The notes under the pieces: generated by a model
What the model was told of the DNA's origin: nothing
Seen by the model: only the letters and a program-made list of their open reading frames with translations
Databases searched by the model: none
Made by a program: the position numbers and the translations under genes
Shown here: positions 17,806-26,476 of the stretch, piece by piece
Layout: every line of letters begins with the position of its first letter
Numbering within the stretch: the first letter of the stretch is position 1
Assembly: GCF_007115095.1 (NCBI RefSeq)
Contig: NZ_SULH01000003.1
Coordinates: forward strand, 124,001-188,000
Source of the DNA: Levilactobacillus enshiensis
GTDB lineage: Bacteria > Bacillota > Bacilli > Lactobacillales > Lactobacillaceae
Direction of reading: 5' to 3'
Length of the DNA stretch: 64,000 nucleotides

Positions 17806-18215
17806 GGGTTGAAAGATAAAACTCAGGCCTCATCTCAGTATTTGGTAGGTAGTCACACCATTAAATTAGCCTAAATTAGGCGCACTACGGCTGCCAGCGT
17901 TCTATCAAGACAACGGCTGTAGACCAAAGCTATCTGGCATTTTGGGGATTCAATTGATAACGACCGTTACGGTTATTCTCAAAGTCGTCTGAGAACACAA
18001 TGTAAGCCGAAAAGTCGGCAGATACAGGCTCAGGCACGTCGTTCTACTTAGTCAGTAAGTGGTCTTCTTACTACTAAGCTTGTAGACTCGTGCCCTTCAA
18101 GGCTTCAAGTTGTGTTCGCACCGATCCACCTCATATCTGCCGGCCGGTAAGGCGACCAGACCACCAAGTTACCTACTTTTAAGGCCACTGTTGTTGGCAG
18201 AACAGAACCGTACTT
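17806..18215 (+). repeat. Dispersed structured intergenic element, copy A (about 410 bp)
   Basis: Similar along its length to copy B (32201-32647); both start at GGTTGAAAGATAAAA and end at CCGTACTT, both on the plus strand and just downstream of a metabolic gene. Conserved hairpins: ATAAC/GTTAT around the shared GACCGTTACG (17958-17974); the local GCCGA AAAG TCGGC; CTTAGTCAGTAAG / CTTACTACTAAG; and the long-range CGGCAGATA with TATCTGCCG. No open frame is conserved between copies, so an RNA or mobile non-coding element is more likely than a gene. Confidence 0.75.
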
Positions 18216-18229
18216 CGCTGCAGCAACGG

Positions 18230-18724
18230 TTAATCCGCAGTCACCACGCTCATCAATGTCGCAACTTGGTCTGTCACCTGTTCTTTTTCATCCCAAATAA
18301 GCCTTTCACTGCCCAGAATATCTTTGTCCAACCACCACTGTCGCAATTGTTTTGCGGTAAATGGTGACTGCTTCTGCTGATTACGTGCTAAAGTCGTTGC
18401 CAAGGGAACCTCAAAGTATACCGAAATCAGGCGTTCACCCCACTGTGCTTGCAATTCGCGAAGCCAGCCACCATAGACACTGCGTTTCAAGATACCTTCC
18501 AGCACAATCGTTGAAAATTTCTGTTGCTCACCCCACTGAATCAAGTCGGCCATGATCTGAATCGATGCATTGCCCTGTCGATCAGGCGCGTGACAAATCT
18601 GACGCCGGACGACATCCTGACTGATCAGGAGACATTCGGGCCCTAATTGTTCTCGTAAACGTTGCGCTGTCGTTGTTTTACCAGACCCTGAATTTCCACG
18701 TAACACTACTAATTTCGTCATCAT
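18230..18724 (-). CDS. P-loop kinase (AAA_33/zeta-toxin-like)
   Basis: 164 aa. A single-domain P-loop phosphotransferase: Walker A RGNSGSGKTTTAQRL near the N-terminus, an ISQDVVRRQICH stretch in the position of the substrate-binding acid, and LEGILKRSVYGGW and FEVPLATTLARN in the places of Walker B and lid. Proteins of this type in lactobacilli are annotated as AAA-family or uridine-kinase-like; the substrate is unknown. ATG 18724 (or the adjacent ATG 18721) follows AAAGG. No cognate antitoxin neighbours it, so a zeta-toxin role is not supported. It abuts the end of repeat copy A. Confidence 0.7.
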   Translation of the reverse strand: MMTKLVVLRGNSGSGKTTTAQRLREQLGPECLLISQDVVRRQICHAPDRQGNASIQIMADLIQWGEQQKFSTIVLEGILKRSVYGGWLRELQAQWGERLISVYFEVPLATTLARNQQKQSPFTAKQLRQWWLDKDILGSERLIWDEKEQVTDQVATLMSVVTAD

Positions 18725-18868
18725 CTTCACTTGCCTTTCACCTAGTATGCGCGCTGTCCCTGCCGATTACTAGCACCATCAATTCAGTAAATTAGCTTGT
18801 GTGACCCACATTGAAGTGGGGCCTCATCTGCCGTAAACTAAACCTATATCTAAAGGAGGCCTTTCGCC

Positions 18869-19240
18869 ATGGTCACACGACAAACTATTTTTGATTACAT
18901 TGAAGATAACTACGGCGTCACGCCAGAATATACCTTCAAAAGTTACCCCCAATACGCTGCCCTCAAGAACTTACAGGGCAAGTGGTTTGGACTAGTCATG
19001 AACGTTCCCCGTGAAAAGCTGGGACTGACCGGGACGGATGAAGTCGACGTGCTCGACGTTAAAATCGATCCTGAACTTGGCAGTATTTTACGTGAGCAGC
19101 CCGCCTATCTTGCGGGCTACCACATGAACAAAGAACATTGGCTAACGATTCTGCTCGACCAGGTCGATGATAAAACGGCGCTGCAATTATTAGATGGTAG
19201 TTATCAATTAGTTACTAAAGGCAATGCTCGGTTAAACTAA
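18869..19240 (+). CDS. MmcQ/YjbR-family protein
   Basis: 123 aa, the usual length of MmcQ/YjbR proteins, which have a CyaY-like double-wing fold and are predicted DNA-binding. Typical pattern: N-terminal DYIEDNYGVTPEYTFKSYPQ, central GKWFGLVMNVP, later LDVKIDPELGSILREQP and MNKEHWLTILLD, ending in a short helix plus SYQLVTKG. ATG 18869 follows AAAGGAGG. No operon partner; the stop codon lies inside the palindrome 19229-19262. Confidence 0.82.
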   Translation: MVTRQTIFDYIEDNYGVTPEYTFKSYPQYAALKNLQGKWFGLVMNVPREKLGLTGTDEVDVLDVKIDPELGSILREQPAYLAGYHMNKEHWLTILLDQVDDKTALQLLDGSYQLVTKGNARLN

Positions 19241-19262
19241 TTATTAATAATTAGTTTAACCG
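19229..19262. terminator. Perfect palindrome across the stop codon of the YjbR gene
   Basis: CGGTTAAACTAATTA followed by its reverse complement (34 bp in all). A strong hairpin, but only weak T content follows. Confidence 0.55.
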
Positions 19263-19474
19263 AATATCTTGCAACTATCCAGCCCAGTTCACCCACTAAC
19301 AACGCTATGTGGTCATTAGACAGTGGCGTCATCTCTTGCAACTACGCCAATGCAATTAGTATCTACTGCTTGTCTTCTTCAACTACGCCGGAAGTCCTTC
19401 CCACAAGTTGGCGACATGTTCCCCTAGCAGGCCCCCCCGCTACAACGAAGCTGTATATTTTTTCAATCTCCGGG

Positions 19475-19503
19475 TTGACACCACCTTTTTTCCGGGTTAC
19501 ACT
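19475..19503 (+). promoter_or_regulatory. Promoter of the T-box leader
   Basis: -35 TTGACA (19475-19480), 17-nt spacer, -10 TACACT (19498-19503), about 35 nt before the leader helix. Confidence 0.7.
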
Positions 19504-19534
19504 AGCCTCAATTCAAGAATCGTCCGAAACAAAC

Positions 19535-19801
19535 CATTGAGGTGGAGATCAAGACCATCGTGCACGCAAAGAGAGCCGTCGTTGCTGAGAGTACGGCCGA
19601 ACGCAGATGATTAAATGGACCACCGAGGGCTTCCCCGAACCTTTAGCAGTACGGGAAGACGTGTGACATACGTCAGTTGTCAGGGAAATGATAGTTTCCT
19701 GTGGAGAAGGGATGTGGGCTCTATTTGAGTACCCGTCCAATTAAGGTGGCACCGCGGTTAAAACCGTCCTTAACGCATTGGCTGTTGAGGACGGTTTTTT
19801 G
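19535..19801 (+). ncRNA. T-box riboswitch leader of the peptide-binding protein gene
   Basis: Contains the T-box AAGGTGGCACCGCGG (19743-19757) and an overlapping intrinsic terminator AAAACCGTCCT / AGGACGGTTTT plus T-run (19759-19800). Upstream, GGTGG (about 19541) pairs with CCACC (about 19620) to form the base of stem I, with CATC-GTGC / GCA-GATG above it. The internal loop on the 3' side reads ATTAAATGGA and should hold the specifier codon, which I could not assign with confidence (AUG is one candidate). Uncharged tRNA would stabilise the antiterminator and turn on peptide uptake. Confidence 0.88.
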
Positions 19802-19901
19802 TATCCAATTTTAATCGAGGGGGATTCACTGATGATCAAACGATGGCAAAGCTCACAATTATTTCTAACCCAAACAACTAAAATTTCTGGAGGAATATAT
19901 T

Positions 19902-21542
19902 ATGAGCTTAAGAGAACACAAGAAAGCACTTTTAATTTGTAGCGGCATCATTCTAATTGGCGGTATCTTCGCGGTTACTGCACAATCCAAGTCAACGAAG
20001 AAGACTGCCACGCAGGACCTGAACCTCTATGAAGCTGCACCGATTTCTAGCCTGGACGTTGCTAAGATCACCGACAGCGTTTCCACCAACGCCGTCAGTC
20101 AGGTCGGCGAAGGATTATACCGGTTGAATGCTAACAGTCAAGCTGAAAATGCTTTGGCCACTAAGACTACCATCAGCGATCACGGCCACCTGTACACCAT
20201 TAATTTGAAACACAATGCCAAATGGAGCAACGGCGACCCCGTGACGGCTCAGGACTTCATTTACTCCTGGAAGCGCACGCTGAACCCGCAATCCAAGTCG
20301 GAGTTCACCTATCAGTTTGCCAACATCAAGAACGCTACTGCCATCGCCGCTGGCAAAAAGGCCCCGTCCACACTGGGCGTCAAGGCCGTTGGCAAGTACC
20401 AATTGAAGATCACGTTGAGTCAACCCGCTTCCTACTTCAAGCAAATGTTGGCTAGCACGACCTACTACCCGCTGAACAAAACCGCCGTTACCAAATACGG
20501 TAAGAAGTACGGCACGTCCTCAGCTACCACCGTTTACAACGGCCCATTTGTCATGAAGAACTGGAACGGAACGAGCGACAGCTGGAAGTTAGAGAAAAAC
20601 CCAACCTACGTGGATAAGCAAGCCGTCAAGCTGACCAGCATCAAGTATCAGGTCATCAAGTCGCCCACCACGTCTTACAACCTTTACCAGTCTAAAAAGC
20701 TCGATGCCATCACGTTGAATGGCGAACAGACCACCCAAAACAAGAACAATTCCGATTTGAAGTCCCTCTCTTCCGGTCGCATCGGCTTCATTCAATACAA
20801 CGAAAAGAACGCCGTGGCCGCCAACCAGAACTTGCGCCTCGCCATTTCACTGGCCATCAACCGGCAGCAATTGGCTGACAAAGTTTTGAAGAATGGCTCG
20901 ACACCAGCCAAAACATTTGCCATCAACAACATGTTGAAGAATCCTAAGACTGGCGCCGACTTCACCAAGGATGCCAATGTGACCGGCACTGCCGATTACC
21001 AACCTGCCCAAGCTAAGCAGTTCTATCAAAAGGCGCTGAAGCAACTTCACAAGAGTCAGCTGACCGTCACGCTGACCTGTGCGAATGACGATACCAGTCA
21101 GCAACTCGCCGAATATATTCAAGGTGCGTTGAACAACAAGCTGGGGTTGACCCTTAAAGTCCGGGCCTTACCATTCCCATCCATGCTCAGCAACGTTTCC
21201 CAAGGGAATTTCCAAATGAACCTGACCAGCTGGAGCATGGACTACGCCGACCCGATTCAATCCCTACAGATTCTCGGTTCCAAGAACAACTCCAACATGG
21301 GGCACTACAACAGTAAAGCCTATGATCAGGCTTTAGCTGCTGCTCAGGGCGTGGACGCACTGAACAAGACCGCCCGTTACCAAGACCTGCTGACCGCTGC
21401 TAAGACCGCGGCCAAAGACCAAGCCGTCACCCCACTGTATCAGGGACGGTCTAGCATTTTGGTCAATCCCAAGGTCAAGGGCGTTGTTTACAACAAGTTT
21501 AACGGGAGTGCCGATTACCGGTTAGCCCACGTTGCCAATTAG
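19902..21542 (+). CDS. Peptide ABC transporter substrate-binding protein (OppA family, SBP_bac_5)
   Basis: 546 aa, extracellular peptide-binding protein that delivers oligopeptides to an Opp-type ABC permease. N-terminal hydrophobic segment (about residues 8-27) then SBP_bac_5 fold: ISSLDVAKITDSVS at the start, YTINLKHNAKWSNGDPVTAQ, and late NLTSWSMDYADPIQSLQIL. There is no clear lipobox: the only Cys (position 13, LLICSG) is not in a typical context, so it may be an uncleaved membrane anchor. Ribosome site GGAGGA. No permease or ATPase genes are adjacent, so it is an orphan binding protein. Expression is controlled by the T-box at 19535-19801. Confidence 0.88.
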   Translation: MSLREHKKALLICSGIILIGGIFAVTAQSKSTKKTATQDLNLYEAAPISSLDVAKITDSVSTNAVSQVGEGLYRLNANSQAENALATKTTISDHGHLYTINLKHNAKWSNGDPVTAQDFIYSWKRTLNPQSKSEFTYQFANIKNATAIAAGKKAPSTLGVKAVGKYQLKITLSQPASYFKQMLASTTYYPLNKTAVTKYGKKYGTSSATTVYNGPFVMKNWNGTSDSWKLEKNPTYVDKQAVKLTSIKYQVIKSPTTSYNLYQSKKLDAITLNGEQTTQNKNNSDLKSLSSGRIGFIQYNEKNAVAANQNLRLAISLAINRQQLADKVLKNGSTPAKTFAINNMLKNPKTGADFTKDANVTGTADYQPAQAKQFYQKALKQLHKSQLTVTLTCANDDTSQQLAEYIQGALNNKLGLTLKVRALPFPSMLSNVSQGNFQMNLTSWSMDYADPIQSLQILGSKNNSNMGHYNSKAYDQALAAAQGVDALNKTARYQDLLTAAKTAAKDQAVTPLYQGRSSILVNPKVKGVVYNKFNGSADYRLAHVAN

Positions 21543-21705
21543 TAAGTAAAATTTGGAAGGGCGGAGCGTTGCAGTGACAGCCAAAAACGGTATAATTAAG
21601 TCAGCACATTAATTACACGTTTTCATAACTCCGGTGAGCCGTGTGTCGTTTTCAATGGCGGTTACACCCAGCTAGGTGAAACGTCACAGAAAGGTTCCGA
21701 AATTT

Positions 21706-22227
21706 ATGGAAAGTCAACCCTTACGTCACGATCACTACCCAACATCGCAGGAAGAATACGAAGCTGAGTTAACCGAAACGGAACACGAATACGCCGCCAA
21801 GATTGAAGCGGCCAAGGAACAAGTCGAAGATAAGGTTCAAGGTCAGATTTCACGTTACCTGTTGTTTGGGGCTATCTCGGTCGTCATCAACATCACGTTG
21901 TTCTACCTCTTCTACCACACCTTCGGCATCGAGTACCAACTCGCCAACTTCATTGACTGGCTCATCAGTGTGCAATGCTCCTTCTGGCTCGACCGGACCT
22001 TCGTGTTCAAGCACAAGTCCGACAAACCCGTCAAGGAAATGGGCACGTTCTACATGACCCGGGTCGCCACATTCTTGTTGGAAACGGTCATCTTGTTCTT
22101 AGGAATTTCCTGGATGAACTTGAACGGGACCATCACCAAGGTCGTCGGCCACGCCATTGCCTTAGTTCTGAACTTCTTCTTATCTAAGAAGTTAGTATTC
22201 AAGAACCAACCGGCACCAGCGGACTAG
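21706..22227 (+). CDS. GtrA-family membrane protein
   Basis: 173 aa. N-terminal about 50 residues are charged, coiled-coil-like (YEAELTETEHEYAAKIEAAK). A GtrA domain with four membrane segments follows: ISRYLLFGAISVVINITLFY, then FIDWLISVQCSFWLDRTFVF, then two more and C-terminal LSKKLVFKN. GtrA proteins assist transfer or flipping of lipid-linked sugars for wall or teichoic acid glycosylation. ATG 21706 follows AAAGG; a GTG at 21676 is an alternative. Monocistronic. Confidence 0.82.
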   Translation: MESQPLRHDHYPTSQEEYEAELTETEHEYAAKIEAAKEQVEDKVQGQISRYLLFGAISVVINITLFYLFYHTFGIEYQLANFIDWLISVQCSFWLDRTFVFKHKSDKPVKEMGTFYMTRVATFLLETVILFLGISWMNLNGTITKVVGHAIALVLNFFLSKKLVFKNQPAPAD

Positions 22228-22280
22228 CGAAAAAGGGTGTGCCCCTTGGTCACCCATTTCCACCATCTAAAAATAACAAC

Positions 22281-22336
22281 AAAAATCACCAATGCCAGCC
22301 CTCAAAAATGAGGAACCCGCCGTTGGTGATTTTTTA
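22281..22336. terminator. Bidirectional intrinsic terminator
   Basis: AAAAATCACCAA... / ...TTGGTGATTTTTT stem between the convergent GtrA gene and the small minus-strand gene. Confidence 0.75.
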
Positions 22337-22361
22337 ATGCCACTAATTTCAGTTAACCCGA

Positions 22362-22514
22362 CTACGACCGCGACTTCCCCGCATCGCTCCGCTTCTTCCG
22401 CCATTGACCATCATCGTTTTGCGTCCGCACATTTCCATTAGTTGGCCCGGACTTGACCACGGGACCACCAGCCTTATGCGGATCACGTTCAATTCTGTTG
22501 TTATCGTTTGCCAT
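22362..22514 (-). CDS. Small hydrophilic protein, 50 aa
   Basis: Too short for many gene finders but supported by AAAGGAGG eight bases before ATG 22514. Sequence starts MANDNNRIERDPHKAGGPVV and ends with a basic WRKKRSDAGKSRS tail. Highly charged, glycine-rich, no hydrophobic segment, so cytosolic and possibly disordered. Not assigned to a family; stress-related small proteins with similar composition occur in lactobacilli. It is followed by a hairpin terminator. Confidence 0.65.
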   Translation of the reverse strand: MANDNNRIERDPHKAGGPVVKSGPTNGNVRTQNDDGQWRKKRSDAGKSRS

Positions 22515-22716
22515 CAACATGTCCTCCTTTAGAATTAGCTTAGTCGTTGAACTAGTTCTAAGGTACACCGTTGGGCTGGCCAAATCAGGTGCAGGTGACC
22601 GTGATAACTGCCGGTTACGCCAAAAAAGGCTTAGGCAGGGGCCCCATGAACGAGTAGAATAGGAACTAACATCGACAACCATTTTGGCCGAGCTGGCCCA
22701 TCGGAGGGGAAGTCCC

Positions 22717-23292
22717 ATGTCATTACCGTTCATTCTAACTGCCATCGGCATCTTCTTCGTCACGGACACCGATGACTTAGTTGTGCTCCTGTTACTCTGG
22801 TTGAGCGCGAATAACGCCCGCCAACGCCGTGGCATTGTTTTCGGTCAGTACCTCGGGATTCTCACATTGATCATCGTGGCGTGGCTGGTCAGCCGCGGCG
22901 TCCTACACTACAACGTCGCCCATCTGACCCACTGGTTGGGACTGGTTCCCCTGACATTAGGGGTGATTGGCTTGCGCAATTGGTTGAGAAACCGACAGGC
23001 AAACGCCTTACCACCGCTACTCACCAAGGCCGTCAGCCTCCCCCTGGTATGGTCGCTGACCATTGGCAATGGCGGCGACAACCTCAGCATTTACATCCCT
23101 TACTTTACCCATCTCACCCCCGCAGAATTTGGCGGCGCGTTCATGGTCTTCATGATCATGGTTGGTCTCTGGCTGCTCATTAGCAATCGGCTAGCCCGGT
23201 CACACGCAGCCAGCCACTTCTTCGCCCGTTTTGGGGCGTGGCTCTCCCCCATCCTCTTTATCACGATTGGGACGCTGATTCTGTGGCAATAA
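22717..23292 (+). CDS. CadD-family cadmium/cation efflux membrane protein
   Basis: 191 aa, about five or six membrane segments. Diagnostic acidic motifs of the CadD family are present: FFVTDTDDLVVLLLL in helix 1 and IGNGGDNLSIYIPYF in helix 4. CadD proteins confer cadmium resistance; some members act on other cations. ATG 22717 follows GGAGG at ten bases. No CadX/ArsR regulator is adjacent, so regulation is unclear. A parS-like site lies ten bases after the stop. Confidence 0.85.
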   Translation: MSLPFILTAIGIFFVTDTDDLVVLLLLWLSANNARQRRGIVFGQYLGILTLIIVAWLVSRGVLHYNVAHLTHWLGLVPLTLGVIGLRNWLRNRQANALPPLLTKAVSLPLVWSLTIGNGGDNLSIYIPYFTHLTPAEFGGAFMVFMIMVGLWLLISNRLARSHAASHFFARFGAWLSPILFITIGTLILWQ

Positions 23293-23301
23293 TTTACAAA
23301 A

Positions 23302-23317
23302 TGTTCCATGTGAAACA
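23302..23317. other. parS-like site 2
   Basis: TGTTCCATGTGAAACA, two bases from the ParB consensus TGTTTCACGTGAAACA; same sequence as site 1 on the other strand. Confidence 0.7.
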
Positions 23318-23332
23318 TTCAAGGAGGTACTT

Positions 23333-23662
23333 ATGGCAGACACTCAAGCCGTTACACTAACCGGCAAACAGATTCGTTCCTACGTGCAACAGGTCATCAC
23401 GCTTAAGTTAACGGATATTCAACGCGTCTCCGGGGACGCCAGCGTCATGCATCTGGCCCTCGCCAACGGCACGTCCCTTGGCATCATCACCGGTTCCGCA
23501 TACGACTCGGCGGCTCAGGTCATGGGCATTCAGGACCTCCGCTACTTCATCAACGAGTTGAATCTCGACTTCGTCTTAAACCAGACGGCGGCTAACGATT
23601 CGGCCCGCCAGCGGATCTTTCAAGACGCACAGAAACGGCAAATCTTGATTGTCGAAAAATGA
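23333..23662 (+). CDS. Uncharacterised small protein, 109 aa
   Basis: Not recognised. Soluble, mixed alpha/beta, beginning MADTQAVTLTGKQIRSYVQQ with a central SLGIITGSAYDSAAQVMGIQ and a C-terminal helix. AAGGAGG stands well before ATG 23333 and the gene ends in a good terminator, so it is a real gene. Neighbours give no hint of function. Confidence 0.65.
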   Translation: MADTQAVTLTGKQIRSYVQQVITLKLTDIQRVSGDASVMHLALANGTSLGIITGSAYDSAAQVMGIQDLRYFINELNLDFVLNQTAANDSARQRIFQDAQKRQILIVEK

Positions 23663-23688
23663 ACGCGTCCCAAGAACCGCTTAAAAAT

Positions 23689-23724
23689 ACAACAGGCCTG
23701 GGACAAAATCCCAAGCCTGTTTTA
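23689..23724. terminator. Bidirectional intrinsic terminator
   Basis: AACAGGCCTGGGA / TCCCAAGCCTGTT followed by TTAATTT; serves both the 109-aa gene and the convergent acetyltransferase remnant. Confidence 0.75.
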
Positions 23725-23726
23725 AT

Positions 23727-24313
23727 TTAGACAAAATCGTTACCAACAAACCCCGTCTTGTCCGCATCCGTGATTGGCCGCAGGACCCGACACGGATTCC
23801 CCGCTGCAATCACGTTGGCCGGAATATCATGGGTGACCACGCTGCCGGCACCGATAATCGTGTCATCGCCAATCGTTACACCAGGAAGGACCGTCACGTT
23901 GGCCGCCAGCCAGCAACGACTACCCACGCTGATGGGCTTCCACCAAGCTGACGTTCAGTGGCATCGAACAAGTGATTGCTGGTATACAAGCCCACTTTAG
24001 GTCCAAACAAAACGTTGTCGCCAATCGTTATCGGCGCGCCATCTAACATGACACAGTCGTAGTTCGCGTAGAAGTGGTCCCCCACATGGATGTTATCGCC
24101 GAATTCACAACGAAAATTGGGATTGACGTCGGGAGCACTACCCGCACTGCCGATGAGTTCCTGAAATAACCGGGCGCGTTGCTCGGCTTTTGGTGCTGCG
24201 TTCAACGCGTTCGTCAATTCCGTTGCCCGGTTCCGTCGGTCAATCAATATGGGGTCGAGGTCATCGTAGGGTTTCCCGGTTGCCATATAGGCGTATTTTT
24301 CTGCTAAATTCAT
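23727..24313 (-). pseudogene. Maltose/galactoside O-acetyltransferase, frameshifted
   Basis: Left-handed beta-helix sugar O-acetyltransferase (LbH_MAT type) that uses acetyl-CoA. The first frame starts at ATG 24313 (AGGAG eight bases upstream): MNLAEKYAYMATGKPYDDLD, FRCEFGDNIHVGDHFYANYD, GLYTSNHLFDATERQLGG. The rest is in another frame: KPISVGSRCWLAANVTVLPG through VIAAGNPCRVLRPI. The break is after GGTGG near 23937-23945; adding one base would restore LGG-KPISVG exactly. All expected hexapeptide repeats are otherwise intact, so the lesion is recent or a sequencing error. Confidence 0.85.
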
Positions 24314-24557
24314 CACGTCAGCTCCTTTAGATGATGTGTCTATCATAGCATTTAAGAAACCGGTTTCAACATTGTGAGTCATAGCTTCGGTGGCGGAAAG
24401 TAACTACGGTCCACCGATTGACCTCATAACTATATTCATTAAGTCCATTGCGCAACGATTATGGTCACCTATCAATTTAATCTATACCGGCAAAAGGGTT
24501 GTTTCCGGCATCAATTTCCTTGATAATAAGGAAAAAGATTCTTGAGGAGCATGACCG

Positions 24558-24815
24558 ATGACGATTTGGCAGAACGGACTTTGGCTACTCTGTTTTCTCG
24601 TAGCGATTGCATTAGCACCAACCATTACGCACTACTTCGACTTACATCAACGATTTTTCAATAGCATCGCGCTCAACAGCGTGGCCTTCCTCGTCTACTC
24701 GCTTATTATTCTGGTCCTGTTCCTGCCAGTTCGGGTTGGCACGATCAGCCTGCTGATTATTAGTAATCTTATTTTTGACGGCTGGCTGATTTATCGGCAT
24801 AACTGTCGAAAATAA
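24558..24815 (+). CDS. Small membrane protein, 85 aa
   Basis: Not recognised. Two to three hydrophobic segments (WLLCFLVAIALAP, AFLVYSLIILVLFLPV, ISLLIISNLIFDGWLIY) separated by short polar turns. GAGGAG ribosome site before ATG 24558 and a strong downstream terminator support it. No genomic context for a role. Confidence 0.6.
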   Translation: MTIWQNGLWLLCFLVAIALAPTITHYFDLHQRFFNSIALNSVAFLVYSLIILVLFLPVRVGTISLLIISNLIFDGWLIYRHNCRK

Positions 24816-24868
24816 AAAACTCGTGTCAAATTCCACTATCGGTACGGAATTTGGCACGAGTTTTTAGA
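24815..24868. terminator. Bidirectional intrinsic terminator
   Basis: AAAAACTCGTGTCAAATTCC / GGAATTTGGCACGAGTTTTT stem between the convergent 85-aa gene and the antitoxin gene. Confidence 0.8.
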
Positions 24869-24874
24869 TTACTA

Positions 24875-25153
24875 TTAATCGATAGAAACTTTTAATGGCT
24901 GTTGAAGTGCTTGGGCAATACGCGCTAATGTTTTAAATGACGGATTCCCCTCACCATTCTCAACTCTACTAATTGCTGCCTGACTAGTCCCAACTAAAGT
25001 GGCCAACTCCTTTTGTGAAAGATTAGCCGCCTCACGCGCTTTCATGACTTGAACTGCTAATTTCATTTGTGCCATATTTTCATCAAATCTTTTTTTGAAT
25101 TTTGGATTTTGACTTAATTCTTCAATAAATGAATCAATTGTTCTTAGTGGCAT
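24875..25153 (-). CDS. XRE-family antitoxin (HigA-like)
   Basis: 92 aa. HTH_3 domain at about residues 35-88 (AREAANLSQKELATLVGTSQ AAISRVENGEG). In HigBA-type modules such a protein binds the toxin and represses the operon. ATG 25153 overlaps the toxin stop codon (TAATG), the normal toxin-first arrangement. Because the adjacent toxin is truncated, this antitoxin is probably an orphan. It has a paralogue at 42435-42701 with an intact toxin. Confidence 0.82.
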   Translation of the reverse strand: MPLRTIDSFIEELSQNPKFKKRFDENMAQMKLAVQVMKAREAANLSQKELATLVGTSQAAISRVENGEGNPSFKTLARIAQALQQPLKVSID

Positions 25154-25344
25154 TAATCTTCATCCTTTCGATTAAAAAAACTATCTCTAATCCTTTTTGC
25201 ATGCTTCTTTTCTCTTATCGGTAAGGTATTCGACTTCTTCTTAAAGCCATGCGTTATCACATATTGATTATTCTCTGCATGGAAGTAGAGTACCCGAATA
25301 AAGATAGGACTAATACGTACTCTGATCTCGTACAAATTAGCATG
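25153..25344 (-). pseudogene. N-terminally truncated HigB/RelE-type toxin
   Basis: Only the C-terminal half remains: ANLYEIRVRISPIFIRVLYF, HAENNQYVITHGFKKK, then a basic C-terminal helix. It aligns with the second half of the intact toxin at 42691-43050 (NLYELRSKVG, GQYVITHGFTKKTQKTP). Upstream in frame a stop codon is met within a few codons, and the expected N-terminal strand and helices (about 60 residues) are missing. Probably inactive. Confidence 0.75.
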
Positions 25345-25474
25345 CCTATATCATGCCACTTATTAGCCTTCTCCTCCTACTTAACTCCGCAATTAAGTCC
25401 TCATTTTTTATTTAGTTTAATGATGCCACGAAAAAAGACTGGCCCCAGTTTCAGACCAGCCCAGTACAGCCAAT

Positions 25475-26092
25475 TTAAATTACCATCATCAACGCTTGGT
25501 ACAGCAGGTAGCACCCGTAAGCCATCACGATACCGCCGGAGACGATGTTGACCCACATCAAGAACTTTTGTGGCAACCGTTCCTTTAGCAGACCCAGGAT
25601 CAACGTGATGCCGAAGAACCAGATGGCCGTGGCAGACACGACCCCGGTGATAAAGGGCGTGACTTCACTGTCACTCAGCGACCCGCGCATGGCCCCGAAC
25701 ATTAAACTCGTATCAATAATGGCTTGCGGGTTCGCCCAAGTCACGACCCAGGCATTGACCAGCGACTTCTTCATAGGCAGTGGCGTGTTGGAACTCTCCA
25801 ACTTAAAACTCGCGGCGGACCGCAAGATACCAAACCCAATCCAAATCACCAGCAGGCCACCCAAGAACATGATCACCAACTTGAACATTTCGTGAGAGCT
25901 AATGATCGCCCCCATCCCGAAGAACGCTGCCAACGTTAGCGCCGTATCGGCAAACCAGACCATAATGGTGACGGGCCAGGCACGCTTCAAAGGCTGGTTG
26001 ATGGCGTTGTTAAAGACAAATAGGTTTTGCATCCCAATTGAGGATACCAGGGCCAAGCTCAACAGCAGCCCCCGTAAATACATTGCTGACAT
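25475..26092 (-). CDS. LysE-family amino acid exporter
   Basis: 205 aa, six membrane segments, the LysE/ArgO layout: LALVSSIGMQNLFVFNNAIN near the N-terminus, then FADTALTLAAFFGMG, and the conserved VVTWANPQAIIDTSLMFG in the middle. The NP pair in that motif is characteristic. Likely exports basic amino acids such as arginine or lysine. Starts at ATG 26092 (AAGTGAG upstream; a second ATG lies nine bases on). Divergent from the Lsa-type ABC-F gene with 380 bp between. Confidence 0.85.
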   Translation of the reverse strand: MSAMYLRGLLLSLALVSSIGMQNLFVFNNAINQPLKRAWPVTIMVWFADTALTLAAFFGMGAIISSHEMFKLVIMFLGGLLVIWIGFGILRSAASFKLESSNTPLPMKKSLVNAWVVTWANPQAIIDTSLMFGAMRGSLSDSEVTPFITGVVSATAIWFFGITLILGLLKERLPQKFLMWVNIVSGGIVMAYGCYLLYQALMMVI

Positions 26093-26476
26093 GACAACTC
26101 ACTTTCCCTCAAGCCTACTCCGAGTGGTGCCTGAGTTTTCAAAAATATATCCTGCTAGCATAACAAATTTTTCATGAAAACTAAAGGGTTCCCGGTAACC
26201 TCGGTCAAAATTTCTGAGAATCAACTGTCAACTTCCTTCATTTGATTAATATCATAATAATTAAAGTTGGGAGTTTTGATTGATTTTAATCAAATTTTAA
26301 TCTAGAATACCCTTTAAGGAGCTAATCTAACACCACTGAAAGTCCGTTTATTAAATAACGCCTAGAATATCCGGCTCCCAATCCCTTAAGAAAGAATGCG
26401 ATCAATGTGAAGATCCAATCACTGAACACCCCATTACTGCAGAACCTGAGTCAACTAAGAATGGGAGTCCCACGAT
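26093..26476. other. Intergenic region between lysE-like and ABC-F genes; possible ABC-F leader
   Basis: No gene of normal size. An upstream CTCCCAAT (about 26371-26378) can pair with AATGGGAG (about 26460-26467), which contains the ribosome site of the ABC-F gene. A four-codon minigene (ATG CGA TCA ATG TGA, about 26396-26410) lies between. AT-rich direct/inverted repeats around 26240-26310 (ATTGATTTTAATCAAATTTTAATC) may be promoter sequence. Confidence 0.35.

Noticed and set aside
18230-18724. Zeta toxin
   Set aside because: P-loop kinase motifs fit but there is no epsilon-type antitoxin or other partner next to it.
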